Below the pieces are notes generated by a model that was not told where the DNA came from, did no database searches, and saw only the letters and a list, made by a program, of their open reading frames with translations. A stretch of 64,000 nucleotides of DNA from Phytoactinopolyspora alkaliphila (GTDB taxonomy: Bacteria; Actinomycetota; Actinomycetes; Jiangellales; Jiangellaceae): contig NZ_JAAGOB010000003.1 of NCBI RefSeq assembly GCF_010550695.1, positions 62,001 to 126,000 on the forward strand, given 5' to 3'. The stretch's first letter is position 1. Each line of letters begins with the position of its first letter. Positions 17,814 to 26,934 of this stretch are shown one piece after another. The position numbers and the translations under genes are program-made.

Positions 17814-18721
17814 CAGACGGTGACCTTCCGGTAGCGGTACATCAGGCACAGATAGCTGCCGACGACGACGGTGGCGGTCACCAGGCAGAAGACCAGCCCG
17901 GCGAGATCGCCCGGCGGTCCCGCGACCGCCGACGACTCCGCTCCCAGTGCCCACGTCTGCACGCCGTCGACGAGGGTCATCGGGGAGAGGAGGCCGAGCC
18001 AGCCGGCGGTGGCGAGATCACTCTGCCCGTGGCCGATGATCCCCTGGAGCCCACTGACCACGCTGTAGCTCATCACCAGAACCGTGATGATCGCGGCCAC
18101 TCCGAACCCGCGGCGCGCTGTCAGTGAGGCGATCAGCAGGCCGATTCCGGCCAGCACGAGTGAGAACAGTGCGGCGCCGATCAGCGCGAGCACGACGTCG
18201 CCCGTCTGCTCGCCGGCGGGCAGCTCGGCCAGGAGGGCTCCGATGTACATGGTGAGGATCGGAATGGCGAGCAGGATGAAGACCCCGGTCGCGAGAGCGG
18301 CGTACTTCGCGGTGACGTAGTCGACGCGCTCCAGCGGCCTGGACAGGTAGAGCGGGAGGGTGTTGTAGCGCAGGTCGAGGGAGACCGCCTGCGGTGCCTG
18401 GGTGCCGAGGAAGATCGCCACGGCCGGCTGCAACAGCATCGGGTAGCGAGCGAACTGCACCGGCACGTCGTTCAGGAGGCCCTGACTGGCCGTGACCACG
18501 GTGATCACCGCGATCACCAGCGCGGGTAGCCAGATGACCGCGAACAGCCCCATCGGCATCACCTTGGACCGCGCCGAGCGCCCGATGCCGAACACGCCGC
18601 GCAGGCTGTGGAAGAACAACGCCCGCGCGACGAGATTGCGGCCCAGCCGGGGACCGTCGTAGCCGCGGTAGCCGATGTCGTGGATGACACCGGACGGAGC
18701 TGCTTCAGGCTGCGGAGACAT
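17813..18721 (-). CDS. ABC-2 type transporter permease (module B)
   Basis: A 302-residue ABC-2 permease with a soluble N-terminus of about 40 residues (VIHDIGYRGYDGPRLGR) and about six membrane segments. LPLYLSRPLERVDYVTAKY is the cytoplasmic coupling region. ATG 18721 is preceded by GGAGG eight bases away and lies inside the 3' end of ATPase B (17-bp overlap). Its stop overlaps ATPase A, so the four genes of modules A and B form one translation-coupled unit. Confidence 0.87.
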
Positions 18722-19631
18722 CGGCGGCACCTCCTTCGAAGACTTCGGCGATCCGGTGTCGCCGTGGTTCCAGGCGCAGCAGCCCGTGTCCGAGATCCGC
18801 GACCGTGTCGCGGACCACGTCGTACGTGTCCTCACCGGTGATCTCGACCACGAGGATCTGGCCGGCGGCGCTGACGGTGAGCCCTGCTGCGGTCAGGGCC
18901 CGAGCGACCGCCTCGGTGCCCGCGGTGACCTCCACGGCCAGTTGCTCGCTCGCGCGGGTGAAGTCCGCCGTCGCGGACGAGCGCAGGAGTACACCCGCGT
19001 CGATGACCACCACGTGGTCGCAGATGCGCTCCAGTTCGCCGAGCAAGTGCGACGTCACGAGCACCGCGATGCCGAAGTCGGTGTGGATACGGCGGATCAG
19101 GGCCAGCATCTCGTCCCGGCCGACCGGGTCGAGGCCGTTGGTGGGCTCGTCGAGCATGACGAGCTGCGGGTCGTGGACCAGCGCTTGGGCGAGCTTCACC
19201 CGCTGCTTCATGCCGGTGGAGTAGCCGCCGATCGGGCGGTAGCGCTCCTCGTACAGACCGACGTGGCGCAGGATGTCGGCGGTGCGTTCACGGGCCGCGT
19301 CGGCGGGAAGACCGGACATCCGGGCCATGTGCACCACGAACTCGGTGGCGGAGACGTCCGCGGGCAGGCAGTCGTGCTCGGGCATATAGCCCACCTGCCC
19401 GCGGATCTGCGGTCCGTGGCTCACGGTGTCCAAGCCGAGGACGCTGGCGCGTCCTGAGGTGGCTTCGGACAGTCCGAGGAGTATCTTGATCAGCGTCGAC
19501 TTGCCGGCGCCGTTGGCGCCGACCAGGCCGACCACTCCGGGCTCGATCTCGACACTGAGGCGGTCCAGGGCCGTGATGCCCGGGTAGCGTTTCGTCAGGT
19601 CTTCGGTCGCGATGACAGGCACGTGGCTCAC
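18705..19631 (-). CDS. ABC transporter ATP-binding protein (module B)
   Basis: A 308-residue ABC ATPase: Walker A GANGAGKST, signature YSTGMKQRVKLAQ, Walker B LVMLDEP followed by TNGLDPVGRDE, and H-loop TSHLL. It resembles module A's ATPase in the GMKQRVK signature and may form a heterodimer with it. Its 3' end overlaps permease B by 17 bp. A 30-bp gap separates it from the module C permease, so a second ribosome entry or weak internal promoter could exist there. Confidence 0.92.
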   Translation of the reverse strand: MSHVPVIATEDLTKRYPGITALDRLSVEIEPGVVGLVGANGAGKSTLIKILLGLSEATSGRASVLGLDTVSHGPQIRGQVGYMPEHDCLPADVSATEFVVHMARMSGLPADAARERTADILRHVGLYEERYRPIGGYSTGMKQRVKLAQALVHDPQLVMLDEPTNGLDPVGRDEMLALIRRIHTDFGIAVLVTSHLLGELERICDHVVVIDAGVLLRSSATADFTRASEQLAVEVTAGTEAVARALTAAGLTVSAAGQILVVEITGEDTYDVVRDTVADLGHGLLRLEPRRHRIAEVFEGGAADVSAA

Positions 19632-19661
19632 GCTATCCCCGTTCGGCTGCGTTGGCGCGCA

Positions 19662-20495
19662 TCACGCGTCGCGGCGGCGGAAGATCAGGCCGGCGACGGC
19701 CAGCAGAAGCCCTGTCTCGGCACAGAACACGGCGAAGCCCACCCATGGGTCGAGCACGTTGGGATCGAAGGACTCCACGGTCGCTATGGCGCCGCCGGCG
19801 TTGCCCGGCATCAGCTTGTTCAGCCACTCGCCGAGCGCTCCCGGGACGAGTCCGACGAGCGAGCCGACGACGAAGATCAGCGCGATGCCGGCTGTGACAG
19901 CTCCGGCGGTGTGCCGCATCAGCACGCCGAGACCGAGCCCGAAGATTCCCAGGACCGCCAGGTAGAGGCCGCCGCCGACGATGGCGCGCAGCACTCCTGG
20001 ATCGCCGAGTGACAGTCCGATGCCCTCCTGGCTGAGGAAGAAGTTCCCTGCCAGGTAACTACCGAACGACGTGACGAGGCCCAGCACCAGGAGGACCGAA
20101 CCGAGCACGATGGCCTTGCCGGCGAGGACCGTTCCCCGGCGCGGTACGGCGGCGAGCGTGGTACGGATCATGCCGCTCGAATACTCGGCCGACGCCACCA
20201 GGACACCGAGGACGAGTGCGGCGATCTGGCCGAACATCAGCCCGATCATGACGAACGCGCCTATCGGATCGTCGGCGTTACCCGAGGCGAGGTCACCGGC
20301 CGCGGCGAATGCCATCAGCGCGGTCAGCCCGATGCTCGTGACCACCAGGGCAGCGAGGGTCCACGTGGTCGATCGGACCGTGCGGATCTTGGTCCACTCC
20401 GCGTCGAGGACGCGGCCGAACGTCAGACGCGGCACGTCACGGCGGGGTTCTGCTTCCTGCGTCGGGCGGGGTTGTGCGAGTAGTGTCGCGGTCAT
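19662..20495 (-). CDS. ABC-2 type transporter permease (module C)
   Basis: A 277-residue permease beginning with about 25 soluble residues, then TFGRVLDAEWTKIRTVRSTTW, the N-terminal motif of actinobacterial ABC-2 permeases of antibiotic-resistance exporters, and six hydrophobic segments. It follows ATPase C by 6 bp. SSGMIRTTLAAVPRRGTVLAGK is the intracellular coupling helix. This module differs from A and B and is closer to the SCO-type daunorubicin/bacteriocin exporter class; substrate is unknown. Confidence 0.87.
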   Translation of the reverse strand: MTATLLAQPRPTQEAEPRRDVPRLTFGRVLDAEWTKIRTVRSTTWTLAALVVTSIGLTALMAFAAAGDLASGNADDPIGAFVMIGLMFGQIAALVLGVLVASAEYSSGMIRTTLAAVPRRGTVLAGKAIVLGSVLLVLGLVTSFGSYLAGNFFLSQEGIGLSLGDPGVLRAIVGGGLYLAVLGIFGLGLGVLMRHTAGAVTAGIALIFVVGSLVGLVPGALGEWLNKLMPGNAGGAIATVESFDPNVLDPWVGFAVFCAETGLLLAVAGLIFRRRDA

Positions 20496-20501
20496 GAGTG
20501 G

Positions 20502-21470
20502 TCACACTCCGGCCGGTGTTCGGTTGGCGTGGAAGTCAGTAGTTATCGCGACGTCCGGAAGCTCCGGAACGCCGGCGTGGTAGTCGACGCTGTCCGCGGT
20601 AAGACGCATGAACGCCTCTTCCAGGGAGGCATGCACGCTGCGGAGCTCGTGGACGTGCAGGCCGTTCGATCCGGCTACGTCGCCGACCTGTTCGGCGGAT
20701 GTGCCGTAGACGGCCAGGGCGCCGTCCTCCGCCGGCTCCACCCGCCAGCCCCGCGTGGCGAGCTGGTGAGCCAGCTGGGTGCCGTGCGGCGACCGGACAT
20801 GGACGTAGGCGGACGAGTTCCGCGCGATGAAGTCGTTCATGTCGGTGTCGGCCAAGATCTGCCCCCGGCCGATGACGAGCAGATGGTCGGCGGTCAAGGC
20901 CATCTCCGACATCAGGTGGCTGGAGACGAAGACCGTGCGGCCTTCCGCGGCCAGGCTCCGGATCAGCGTACGTATCCAGCGGATGCCCTCGGGATCCAGG
21001 CCGTTCACCGGCTCGTCGAACAGGAGCACACCCGGGTCGCCGAGCAGGGCGGCGGCGATCCCGAGCCGCTGGCCCATACCCAGCGAGAATCCGCCGGATC
21101 GCTTCCGGGCGACGTTGTCCAGGCCGACCATGCCGATGACCTCGTCCACCCGGCGCCGGGGAATGCCGTTGCTCTTCGCCAGCCACAGCAGGTGGTTGTA
21201 TGCCGTGCGTCCGCCGTGGATGGCTTTGGCCTCGAGCAGCGCGCCGACCTCGTGCAGTGGCGCCGGATGATCCTGGTACGCACGCCCGTTCACGGTCACC
21301 GTTCCGGCCGTTGGACGGTCCAGGCCCAGGATCATCCGCATGGTGGTGGATTTCCCGGCACCGTTCGGCCCGAGGAAGCCCGTGACAGAGCCCGGCCGGA
21401 CGGCGAAGTCGACGGCGGCGACAGCGGTGGTATCACCGTAACGCTTGGTGAGTCCTCTCGCAGTGATCAT
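20502..21470 (-). CDS. ABC transporter ATP-binding protein (module C)
   Basis: A 322-residue ATPase: Walker A GPNGAGKST, GGFSLGMGQRLGIAAAL signature, Walker B VLLFDEP and SSHLM. The SLGMGQRLGIA form is typical of antibiotic-export ATPases of the DrrA-like group. The last 25 residues after the helical domain form an unusual tail. ATG 21470 follows GAGGGTTTC; longer frames upstream have no ribosome-binding site. As first gene of the six-gene run it is probably the promoter-proximal member. Confidence 0.92.
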   Translation of the reverse strand: MITARGLTKRYGDTTAVAAVDFAVRPGSVTGFLGPNGAGKSTTMRMILGLDRPTAGTVTVNGRAYQDHPAPLHEVGALLEAKAIHGGRTAYNHLLWLAKSNGIPRRRVDEVIGMVGLDNVARKRSGGFSLGMGQRLGIAAALLGDPGVLLFDEPVNGLDPEGIRWIRTLIRSLAAEGRTVFVSSHLMSEMALTADHLLVIGRGQILADTDMNDFIARNSSAYVHVRSPHGTQLAHQLATRGWRVEPAEDGALAVYGTSAEQVGDVAGSNGLHVHELRSVHASLEEAFMRLTADSVDYHAGVPELPDVAITTDFHANRTPAGV

Positions 21471-21773
21471 GAAACCCTCGGTCTCGGTTGTCGTTGGTGT
21501 GCACCGCCGTGTCGCGGTGCCGTGCTCCACACGTTAGGCGTGGTCAACGCGGTAGAACACCGTCTCGAGGGACACTCCAGGGTCTGTTCAGGGTCTTCTC
21601 CGGGTGACCCCGGAGTGCGGGCCGCCCGCGGAGGTGGAGAAGCTTCCGGTCAGCTCGTGCTCGATTCGCCACAAAGCCGGGTACGCTGGGCGCGAGGGAA
21701 TGTGGATCCGTCCTGCACGCGGGGCCGCTCAGCGCGCGACGGGTAGCCAATATCATCGGCGGGGAGACATCGC
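21471..21773. other. Non-coding divergent region, ABC operon / GAF-ANTAR
   Basis: About 300 bp without a credible gene. It must hold the promoter of the six-gene ABC operon (leftward) and that of the GAF-ANTAR gene (rightward). A short stem, CTCCGGG (21598-21604) with CCCGGAG (21609-21615), is the only clear secondary structure. No operator repeat stood out. Confidence 0.6.
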
Positions 21774-22457
21774 GTGGACGAGCCGGACGCAGACCAGTTC
21801 GCTGAAATGGCGTTGGAGTTGCACCAGCAGCCAGACATGGACGCCACCCTGGAGCGGATCGTCGAGTACGCCCAGGAGGCAACGGGGTGTGACGACGCCG
21901 GAGTCATGCTCCTCGGTGGCCGGAACCGCATCGAGACCATTGTCACGACCCATCCGCGGATCGCCGAGGCGGACCGCCTCCAGCTGGACTGCGGAGAGGG
22001 CCCGTGTTTGCAGTCCATGTGGGACCGCGACGTCTACGTCGTCAAGGACACCGGCCTGGACGATCGCTGGCCGGTGTGGGGGCCCAAGGCCGCCGAGCTG
22101 GGATTGCGCAGCCTGCTGGCGGTGCGCTTGTTCACTCCGAATCGTACGCTGGGCGCGCTGAATCTTTACGGCGAGCGCGCGGGCATGTTCGACGACGACG
22201 ACGCCGACATCGCCGATGTCTTCGGGCGGCATGCGTCGGTCGCGCTGGCCACGGCGCACGAGGAAGAGGGATTGCGCCAGGCCATCGGTGCCCGGCATCT
22301 CATCGGCCAGGCACAGGGCATCCTGATGGAGCGCTACAGCCTGAACGCGGACCGGGCCTTCGCTCTGCTGCGTCGCTACTCACAGCACCACAACGTCAAG
22401 CTCAGGGACGTCGCCCAGATGGTCATCTCGTCGGGGAAGCTGCCCGACCAAGACTGA
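21774..22457 (+). CDS. GAF-ANTAR antiterminator-type regulator 1
   Basis: A 227-residue protein with a GAF sensor (about 20-155, LDCGEGPCLQSMW and LFTPNRTLGALNLYG) followed by an ANTAR RNA-binding helix bundle (about 165-222, ARHLIGQAQGILMERYSLNADRAFALL). ANTAR proteins bind paired hexaloop RNA hairpins and prevent termination. GTG 21774 has GGGGAGA upstream. A paralogue at 25018-25704 shares the same architecture. No obvious tandem ANTAR hairpins were seen next to either gene. Confidence 0.92.
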   Translation: MDEPDADQFAEMALELHQQPDMDATLERIVEYAQEATGCDDAGVMLLGGRNRIETIVTTHPRIAEADRLQLDCGEGPCLQSMWDRDVYVVKDTGLDDRWPVWGPKAAELGLRSLLAVRLFTPNRTLGALNLYGERAGMFDDDDADIADVFGRHASVALATAHEEEGLRQAIGARHLIGQAQGILMERYSLNADRAFALLRRYSQHHNVKLRDVAQMVISSGKLPDQD

Positions 22458-22550
22458 TCGCGCCGAACCGCTCCGCGCGGTGAAGCAGGGAGCTTCTTGG
22501 GGCCTGCGCCGAGCAGGCATGTGGGGCGTGCCCGGGGGTATCCCACGGGC

Positions 22551-23171
22551 ATGACTGACAGTGCCGAAACACACGACGCGGACATCCCGGCCGGCCGGCA
22601 GGAAACGCCAAGCGCCGTCGACCGACCCCGCGTCGTACGCTGGACACAACGGCTGGAAGCCGCCACGGCGCTGGACACATGGCAAAGACCTGTGCATGCC
22701 GCGGCGCAGGCGCTGCTGGGCGACCAGGGCCGGGCGGACGTCCTCCGGGGCCGATGGCTTGGGCACGCGGTACATCCGTTGCTCACCGACATACCGGTGG
22801 GGGCGTGGACGTCGAGCATGATGCTGGACGCGGTGGGTGGCCGCACGTCGCGAACCGCCAGCCGCCGGCTGATCGCGCTCGGGATCGTGGCGGCCGTTCC
22901 CACCGCTGTGACCGGCTTGGCCGAATGGGCTCACACCACCGCCGGCGAACGGCGGGTGGGTTTCGTGCACGCTCTGGGCAACACGGCGGCGCTCGGTCTC
23001 TACACCGCATCGTGGGCGGCACGCCACCGTGGGCGGTATGGGCGAGGAGTCGTCCTCGGCCTGGCCGGTGCCGCGGCCGCTTCGGCCGCCGGGTATCTCG
23101 GGGGGCACCTCACCTCTGCCCGGAAGGTGTCCTCTCGCCATCCGGCGTTCGAGCGACCCAGCCCGAGATGA
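22551..23171 (+). CDS. DUF2231 membrane protein
   Basis: A 206-residue protein whose core GHAVHPLLTDIPVGAWTSS is the DUF2231 signature; four hydrophobic segments follow. Homologues are small membrane proteins, sometimes linked to heme or cytochrome-type functions, without a proven activity. ATG 22551 is used; an in-frame TTG at 22497 would add 18 residues. Its 3' end overlaps the 3' end of the convergent surE by 62 bp, which is unusually long. Confidence 0.82.
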   Translation: MTDSAETHDADIPAGRQETPSAVDRPRVVRWTQRLEAATALDTWQRPVHAAAQALLGDQGRADVLRGRWLGHAVHPLLTDIPVGAWTSSMMLDAVGGRTSRTASRRLIALGIVAAVPTAVTGLAEWAHTTAGERRVGFVHALGNTAALGLYTASWAARHRGRYGRGVVLGLAGAAAASAAGYLGGHLTSARKVSSRHPAFERPSPR

Positions 23172-23934
23172 CCTCGTCCAGCGCGGGCACGGGTGTCTCG
23201 CACACGGACTGCACCGCGGTGATCACCGCGTAGCCGTTCGCGAGCACCGCAGCGTCTGTGCCGGGCGGAGGCGGGTCGGAGACGTCGGTGATCCCGAGCC
23301 GGATCATCCCTTCACCCTCTTCGGTGAGAACAGTCTGGACTGCGCCGAACGGCGCCAAGGGGGCGACGTGAAGCTCTGCCACGTGCTCGGCTTTCGCGTC
23401 CGGCACGTTCAGGTTCAGCACGGTGCCGACGGGTTGCACATGCAGGAAAGGCATGATGCCGGCGGCGATGTCCGCGGCGGTCTCCCAGTGCGGCGTCTCG
23501 GTGGGGTCCAGGCCGACGTCGAGGGAGACGGCCAATCCGCGCGCTCCGTTGAGTCCGGCCGTCAGCGCCGCGCCGACCGTTCCGGAGTGCAGGATGGCAC
23601 GGCCCACGTTCGCGCCGTAGTTGACACCTGAGAGCACGAGCTCCGGAGGCGGGCCGAAGGCTCCGTTCATCGCGATCAACGAGATCAGTGCCGGCGCGGC
23701 CGGCACCGCATACACGGGCATGTCTCCGAGGCTGTCGACCCGGTGTCGTTCGTGGACGATATGGCCGTGCCGCTCCACAGCGGTGATCGCGGCACTACTG
23801 CCGCTGGCCTCGGTGGCGGGAGCGGCCACGACCACATCGGCCCCTGCCGCTGCCGCCGCCTCAGCCAGGCAGTGCAACCCGGCCGAGCGCACACCGTCGT
23901 CGTTGGTGATGAGGACTCTGGGAACGGACGTCAT
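23110..23934 (-). CDS. surE: 5'/3'-nucleotidase SurE
   Basis: A 274-residue SurE phosphatase. The metal site is in LITNDDGVRSAGL (Asp-Asp pair), with SGSSAAIT and SGVNYGANVGRAILHSGTVGAA supplying the Ser, Asn and phosphate-binding residues. Family members dephosphorylate nucleoside monophosphates and short polyphosphate in the cytoplasm. The ATG at 23934 overlaps the stop of the PfkB-type kinase gene (ATGA), so the pair is translationally coupled. The 3' end overlaps the convergent DUF2231 gene by 62 bp. Confidence 0.94.
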   Translation of the reverse strand: MTSVPRVLITNDDGVRSAGLHCLAEAAAAAGADVVVAAPATEASGSSAAITAVERHGHIVHERHRVDSLGDMPVYAVPAAPALISLIAMNGAFGPPPELVLSGVNYGANVGRAILHSGTVGAALTAGLNGARGLAVSLDVGLDPTETPHWETAADIAAGIMPFLHVQPVGTVLNLNVPDAKAEHVAELHVAPLAPFGAVQTVLTEEGEGMIRLGITDVSDPPPPGTDAAVLANGYAVITAVQSVCETPVPALDEVISGWVARTPDGERTPSGQR

Positions 23935-24908
23935 TCGCCTTGCGCCCTCCGGGCGAGTTCTTGCGGGCTCAGCCGTGTTCCAGTGTGTTCGCGGGGCCAC
24001 GGCGCTATCTCCACCAGGTCGCGGACCTTGAGAATGGACTCTACGTCGCCTGACCCCAGGCCGTGCCGCGTGACGTTCACCGCACCGGCCGCCGCGCCGA
24101 GGCGCAACGCGTCGTGGAAGGATGCGCCGCGAGTCAGCGCCACCGTGACGCCGGCCGTGAACGAGTCGCCGGCGCCGTGCGTGTCGGCCGCCTGGAGCCG
24201 GGGAACCGTGATCTCCACCACCTCACCGCGGTCCAATGCCAGGGCGGGCTCGGCGGCACGGCTGACGACCACACGGCTGGCGCCCTCCTCGTGCAGGTGG
24301 TACATCGCCTCGATGATGGCCCCGGTATCGGAACGGGTCAGGCGGCCGTCCGCCATCAGCTCGTCGTCGCTCACTTTCAGCACGTCCACGCCTGCCTGGA
24401 GAGCGGCGGCGAGCCGCTCTCCGCTCAGGTCCACGACCACCATTCTGCCGGTGGCACGCAGGTCGGCAGCCAGGCGGCGGTAGATGCCCGCCGGGATAGT
24501 GTCATCGCCCGCGGGACCACTGAGAATCACCGCCGAGGCATCGAGGGATGCACTGAGCGTCATGTCGTACAGCTGATCCAGCTCATGCCGGGCCAGCGGC
24601 ATGGCGAGGGCCTCCGCGACGACCTCCCGGGTGTCGCGTCGGCGGTCGTGCACGTACGAACCGTTGCGCCCGGAGCCTTCGACGTAGCGGACCGTGAGCC
24701 CTTCCGCCTCGAGGAGCGGGCGCAGCACGTGGCCCGTCTCCCCGCCCAGCACCGCGCACATCGTGACTTGGCTTCCCAGCGTCACCAGCATGCGTGATTG
24801 CCACACACCCTGGCCACCTGCGTGCAGGTGGATGTCCGGCTGGGTGCCGTGATTCTCGATGGTGATGGTGAGCAGAGGAGAGGGTACGAAAACGACGACG
24901 CCGTTCAT
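23931..24908 (-). CDS. PfkB-family sugar kinase (1-phosphofructokinase/LacC-like)
   Basis: A 325-residue ribokinase-fold kinase. HLHAGGQGVWQSRMLVTLG is the N-terminal substrate loop of the LacC/FruK subgroup (GGKGxN-like, here altered to GGQGVWQ). ADTHGAGDSFTAGV provides the anion hole and catalytic Asp. The likely reaction is ATP phosphorylation of a sugar phosphate. The changed substrate loop suggests a substrate other than fructose 1-phosphate. It is coupled to surE by a 4-bp overlap and has no PTS neighbour. Confidence 0.88.
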   Translation of the reverse strand: MNGVVVFVPSPLLTITIENHGTQPDIHLHAGGQGVWQSRMLVTLGSQVTMCAVLGGETGHVLRPLLEAEGLTVRYVEGSGRNGSYVHDRRRDTREVVAEALAMPLARHELDQLYDMTLSASLDASAVILSGPAGDDTIPAGIYRRLAADLRATGRMVVVDLSGERLAAALQAGVDVLKVSDDELMADGRLTRSDTGAIIEAMYHLHEEGASRVVVSRAAEPALALDRGEVVEITVPRLQAADTHGAGDSFTAGVTVALTRGASFHDALRLGAAAGAVNVTRHGLGSGDVESILKVRDLVEIAPWPREHTGTRLSPQELARRAQGE

Positions 24909-25017
24909 CGACTGGGCCTACGCCGGTGCGAAGGGGACCGCTGAAGCTGAGCAAGGCGCATTGACACTCCTTCCTGCGCTATTCCATACCCCCACCGAGA
25001 GCCGTCATGCGGCTGGC

Positions 25018-25704
25018 TCAGCGTTGCGCCGGCAGGCGTCCCGCGATGACCTCCTCAGCACCGTCCCGCAGCCCGACGTGCTCGTCCTTGGCGTAACGCT
25101 CGAGCATGGCGTAGGCGCGAGTGGCGTCGAGCCCGTGCCGCTGACTGAGGATGCCGAGGGCCTGGCCGATGATCGTCCGGTCGTCGACCGCCCGGCGCAG
25201 TGTCGAGATCCGGTGAGCGGAATCGACGGCGAGTGCGGCGTGCCGGGCGAAGACCTCAGCCGCGCGGATGTCGTCGTCGTCGAACTCGGCCGGCCGTGTG
25301 ACATAGAGGTTGAGCGCGCCGATCGTGGCCACCTTGGTGCTCAGGCGGACCGAGATCACACCGGTGAAGCCGAGCTCCGCCGCCTGTGAGGTCCACCGCT
25401 GCCATCGGTCACCGGCGGAGATGTCATCGACCACGACGGCTTGCCCACTGGCCATCGCGGCGGCCCCCGGGCCTTCCTCCAGCTCCACTTGCAGCTGGTC
25501 CGCGTGCCGAGCCTGGCTGTTGGTAGCCGAGGCGACCTTGACCGGGCGGTGCTCGCCGACGACGACGCTGGCCTGATCACAGTTGGTGTATGCCGAGGCG
25601 TGCTCCGGGATGCTGCGCACGGTGTTCGCGAGATCGAAATCGCCACGAAGGTCTACGGCCAACTCTGCGAACTCGACGGGTCTCAGGTCACCCAAGTACA
25701 ACAC
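25018..25704 (-). CDS. GAF-ANTAR antiterminator-type regulator 2
   Basis: A 228-residue paralogue of the protein at 21774: GAF domain (about 25-150, LEEGPGAAAMASGQAVVVDDI and VATIGALNLYV) and ANTAR domain (about 165-220, RTIIGQALGILSQRHGLDATRAYAML). It starts at GTG 25704, nine bases from the palindrome at 25714-25731, so the divergent TetR protein probably controls it. The TAGTTT hexamer in front would suit a leaderless transcript. Confidence 0.9.
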   Translation of the reverse strand: MLYLGDLRPVEFAELAVDLRGDFDLANTVRSIPEHASAYTNCDQASVVVGEHRPVKVASATNSQARHADQLQVELEEGPGAAAMASGQAVVVDDISAGDRWQRWTSQAAELGFTGVISVRLSTKVATIGALNLYVTRPAEFDDDDIRAAEVFARHAALAVDSAHRISTLRRAVDDRTIIGQALGILSQRHGLDATRAYAMLERYAKDEHVGLRDGAEEVIAGRLPAQR

Positions 25705-25713
25705 CTCGAAACT

Positions 25714-25731
25714 AGACAGAACGTTCTGTCT
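25714..25731. promoter_or_regulatory. TetR operator between GAF-ANTAR 2 and TetR genes
   Basis: AGACAGAACGTTCTGTCT is a perfect 18-bp palindrome, flanked by CTAG-like extensions. It lies between two divergent starts, 9 bp from the GAF-ANTAR GTG and 48 bp from the TetR ATG. Position and symmetry fit an autoregulatory TetR site that also represses the GAF-ANTAR gene. Confidence 0.85.
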
Positions 25732-25779
25732 GTCTAGCGTGGACGGATCTCCGCGTCAAGGATTACATTGGAATCCGAG

Positions 25780-26364
25780 ATGAATTCTATAGCCGCCATG
25801 CCATCGCGCGGCGCACGGGAGCGAATCCTTGCGGCGGCGTACGACCTCTTCTCGCGCAAGGGGGTGCGTGCCGTCGGAGTGGATGAGGTGATCGCCCGTG
25901 CGTCCGTGGCGAAGGCTACCTTTTACCGATACTTCCCGGCCAAGGACGATCTGGCGCTGGCCTTCCTCCAGCAGCGCGAGCAGGTGTGGACCCTTGACCT
26001 GGTGATGGCCGAGTCCGAGCGGCTCGGGAACACCCCCGAAGAACGCCTGCTCGCCATCTTCGACGTCTTCGACACGTGGTTCCAGCAACGGGACTTCGAG
26101 GGCTGCTCGTTCATCAACGTGTTGCTCGAGATGGGGCCGGAGCACCCATCGGGCCAAGCTTGCATCGCGTACCTGGAGAACATCCGTGCCGCCGTCCGAG
26201 AGCGTGCGCAACGGGCCGGGCTGACCGAAGTGGACGAATTCGCCAGGTCATGGCACATCCTGATGAAGGGCTCCATCATCTCGGCCGCGGAAGGCGACAC
26301 CTATGCCGCTCGCCGGGCCAAGGAGATGGCTCGCCAGTTGATCGACCGGCACCGGCCGCGTTGA
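25780..26364 (+). CDS. TetR-family transcriptional regulator
   Basis: A 194-residue TetR repressor. The HTH lies at about 8-55 (RERILAAAYDLFSRKGVRAVGVDEVIARASVAKATFYRYFPAKDDL), and a helical ligand domain follows with a typical TetR C-terminal FINVLLEMG segment. ATG 25780 was preferred over an upstream TTG and a downstream ATG; the ribosome-binding sites are all weak. The operator at 25714-25731 implies autoregulation and control of the divergent GAF-ANTAR gene. Confidence 0.93.
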   Translation: MNSIAAMPSRGARERILAAAYDLFSRKGVRAVGVDEVIARASVAKATFYRYFPAKDDLALAFLQQREQVWTLDLVMAESERLGNTPEERLLAIFDVFDTWFQQRDFEGCSFINVLLEMGPEHPSGQACIAYLENIRAAVRERAQRAGLTEVDEFARSWHILMKGSIISAAEGDTYAARRAKEMARQLIDRHRPR

Positions 26365-26436
26365 CGCCTCCGGCGTTATGGCCGGGCCCTGCGGGGTAAC
26401 CGCACTGCTGTCGGTAAGCAACCGAGAGGAGTGGTG

Positions 26437-26895
26437 ATGACCACCGCGGAGAAATCTGTTGATGTGGCTGTTCCGATCAGCACGGCCTACAACCAGTGGA
26501 CTCAGTTCGAGGACTTTCCGGAGTTCATGGCTGATGTGGAGTCGGTCACGCAGATTGACGACCGTCACCTCCATTGGGAGGTGGAAGTCGCCGGTGTCCG
26601 GCGCAGTTTCGACGCCGAGATCACCGAGCAGCACCCTGAAGAGCGGATCGCCTGGCGTTCCACGGGCGGCACCGACCAAGCCGGCGTGGTGACTTTCCAC
26701 AAGCTCACCGATGATCAGACTCGGGTCACGCTCCAGATGGAGATGGAGCCCGAAGGCGCCGCCGAGACCATCGGGGACAAGGCCGGAATCGTCAGCCGGG
26801 CAGTCGAGCGGGACATGAAGAACTTCAAGGAGTTCATCGAGTCCCGCCCGACCGAGACCGGTGCCTGGCGGGGCGAGGTTCCCCGCGAAGGGTAG
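26437..26895 (+). CDS. SRPBCC (polyketide cyclase/START-like) protein
   Basis: A 152-residue START-like protein: VDVAVPISTAYNQWTQFEDFPEFMADVESV is the first strand and helix pair of the coenzyme Q-binding COQ10/cyclase group, followed by the WEVEVAG and RIAWRST strands and a long C-terminal helix. Such proteins bind a hydrophobic ligand in a deep cavity; the ligand is unknown. ATG 26437 is preceded by AGGAG five bases away. It lies 72 bp after the TetR gene on the same strand. Confidence 0.9.
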   Translation: MTTAEKSVDVAVPISTAYNQWTQFEDFPEFMADVESVTQIDDRHLHWEVEVAGVRRSFDAEITEQHPEERIAWRSTGGTDQAGVVTFHKLTDDQTRVTLQMEMEPEGAAETIGDKAGIVSRAVERDMKNFKEFIESRPTETGAWRGEVPREG

Positions 26896-26934
26896 TGGCT
26901 CGGCCCACGTTCGGACCCGGTCGCCGTCCACCTG

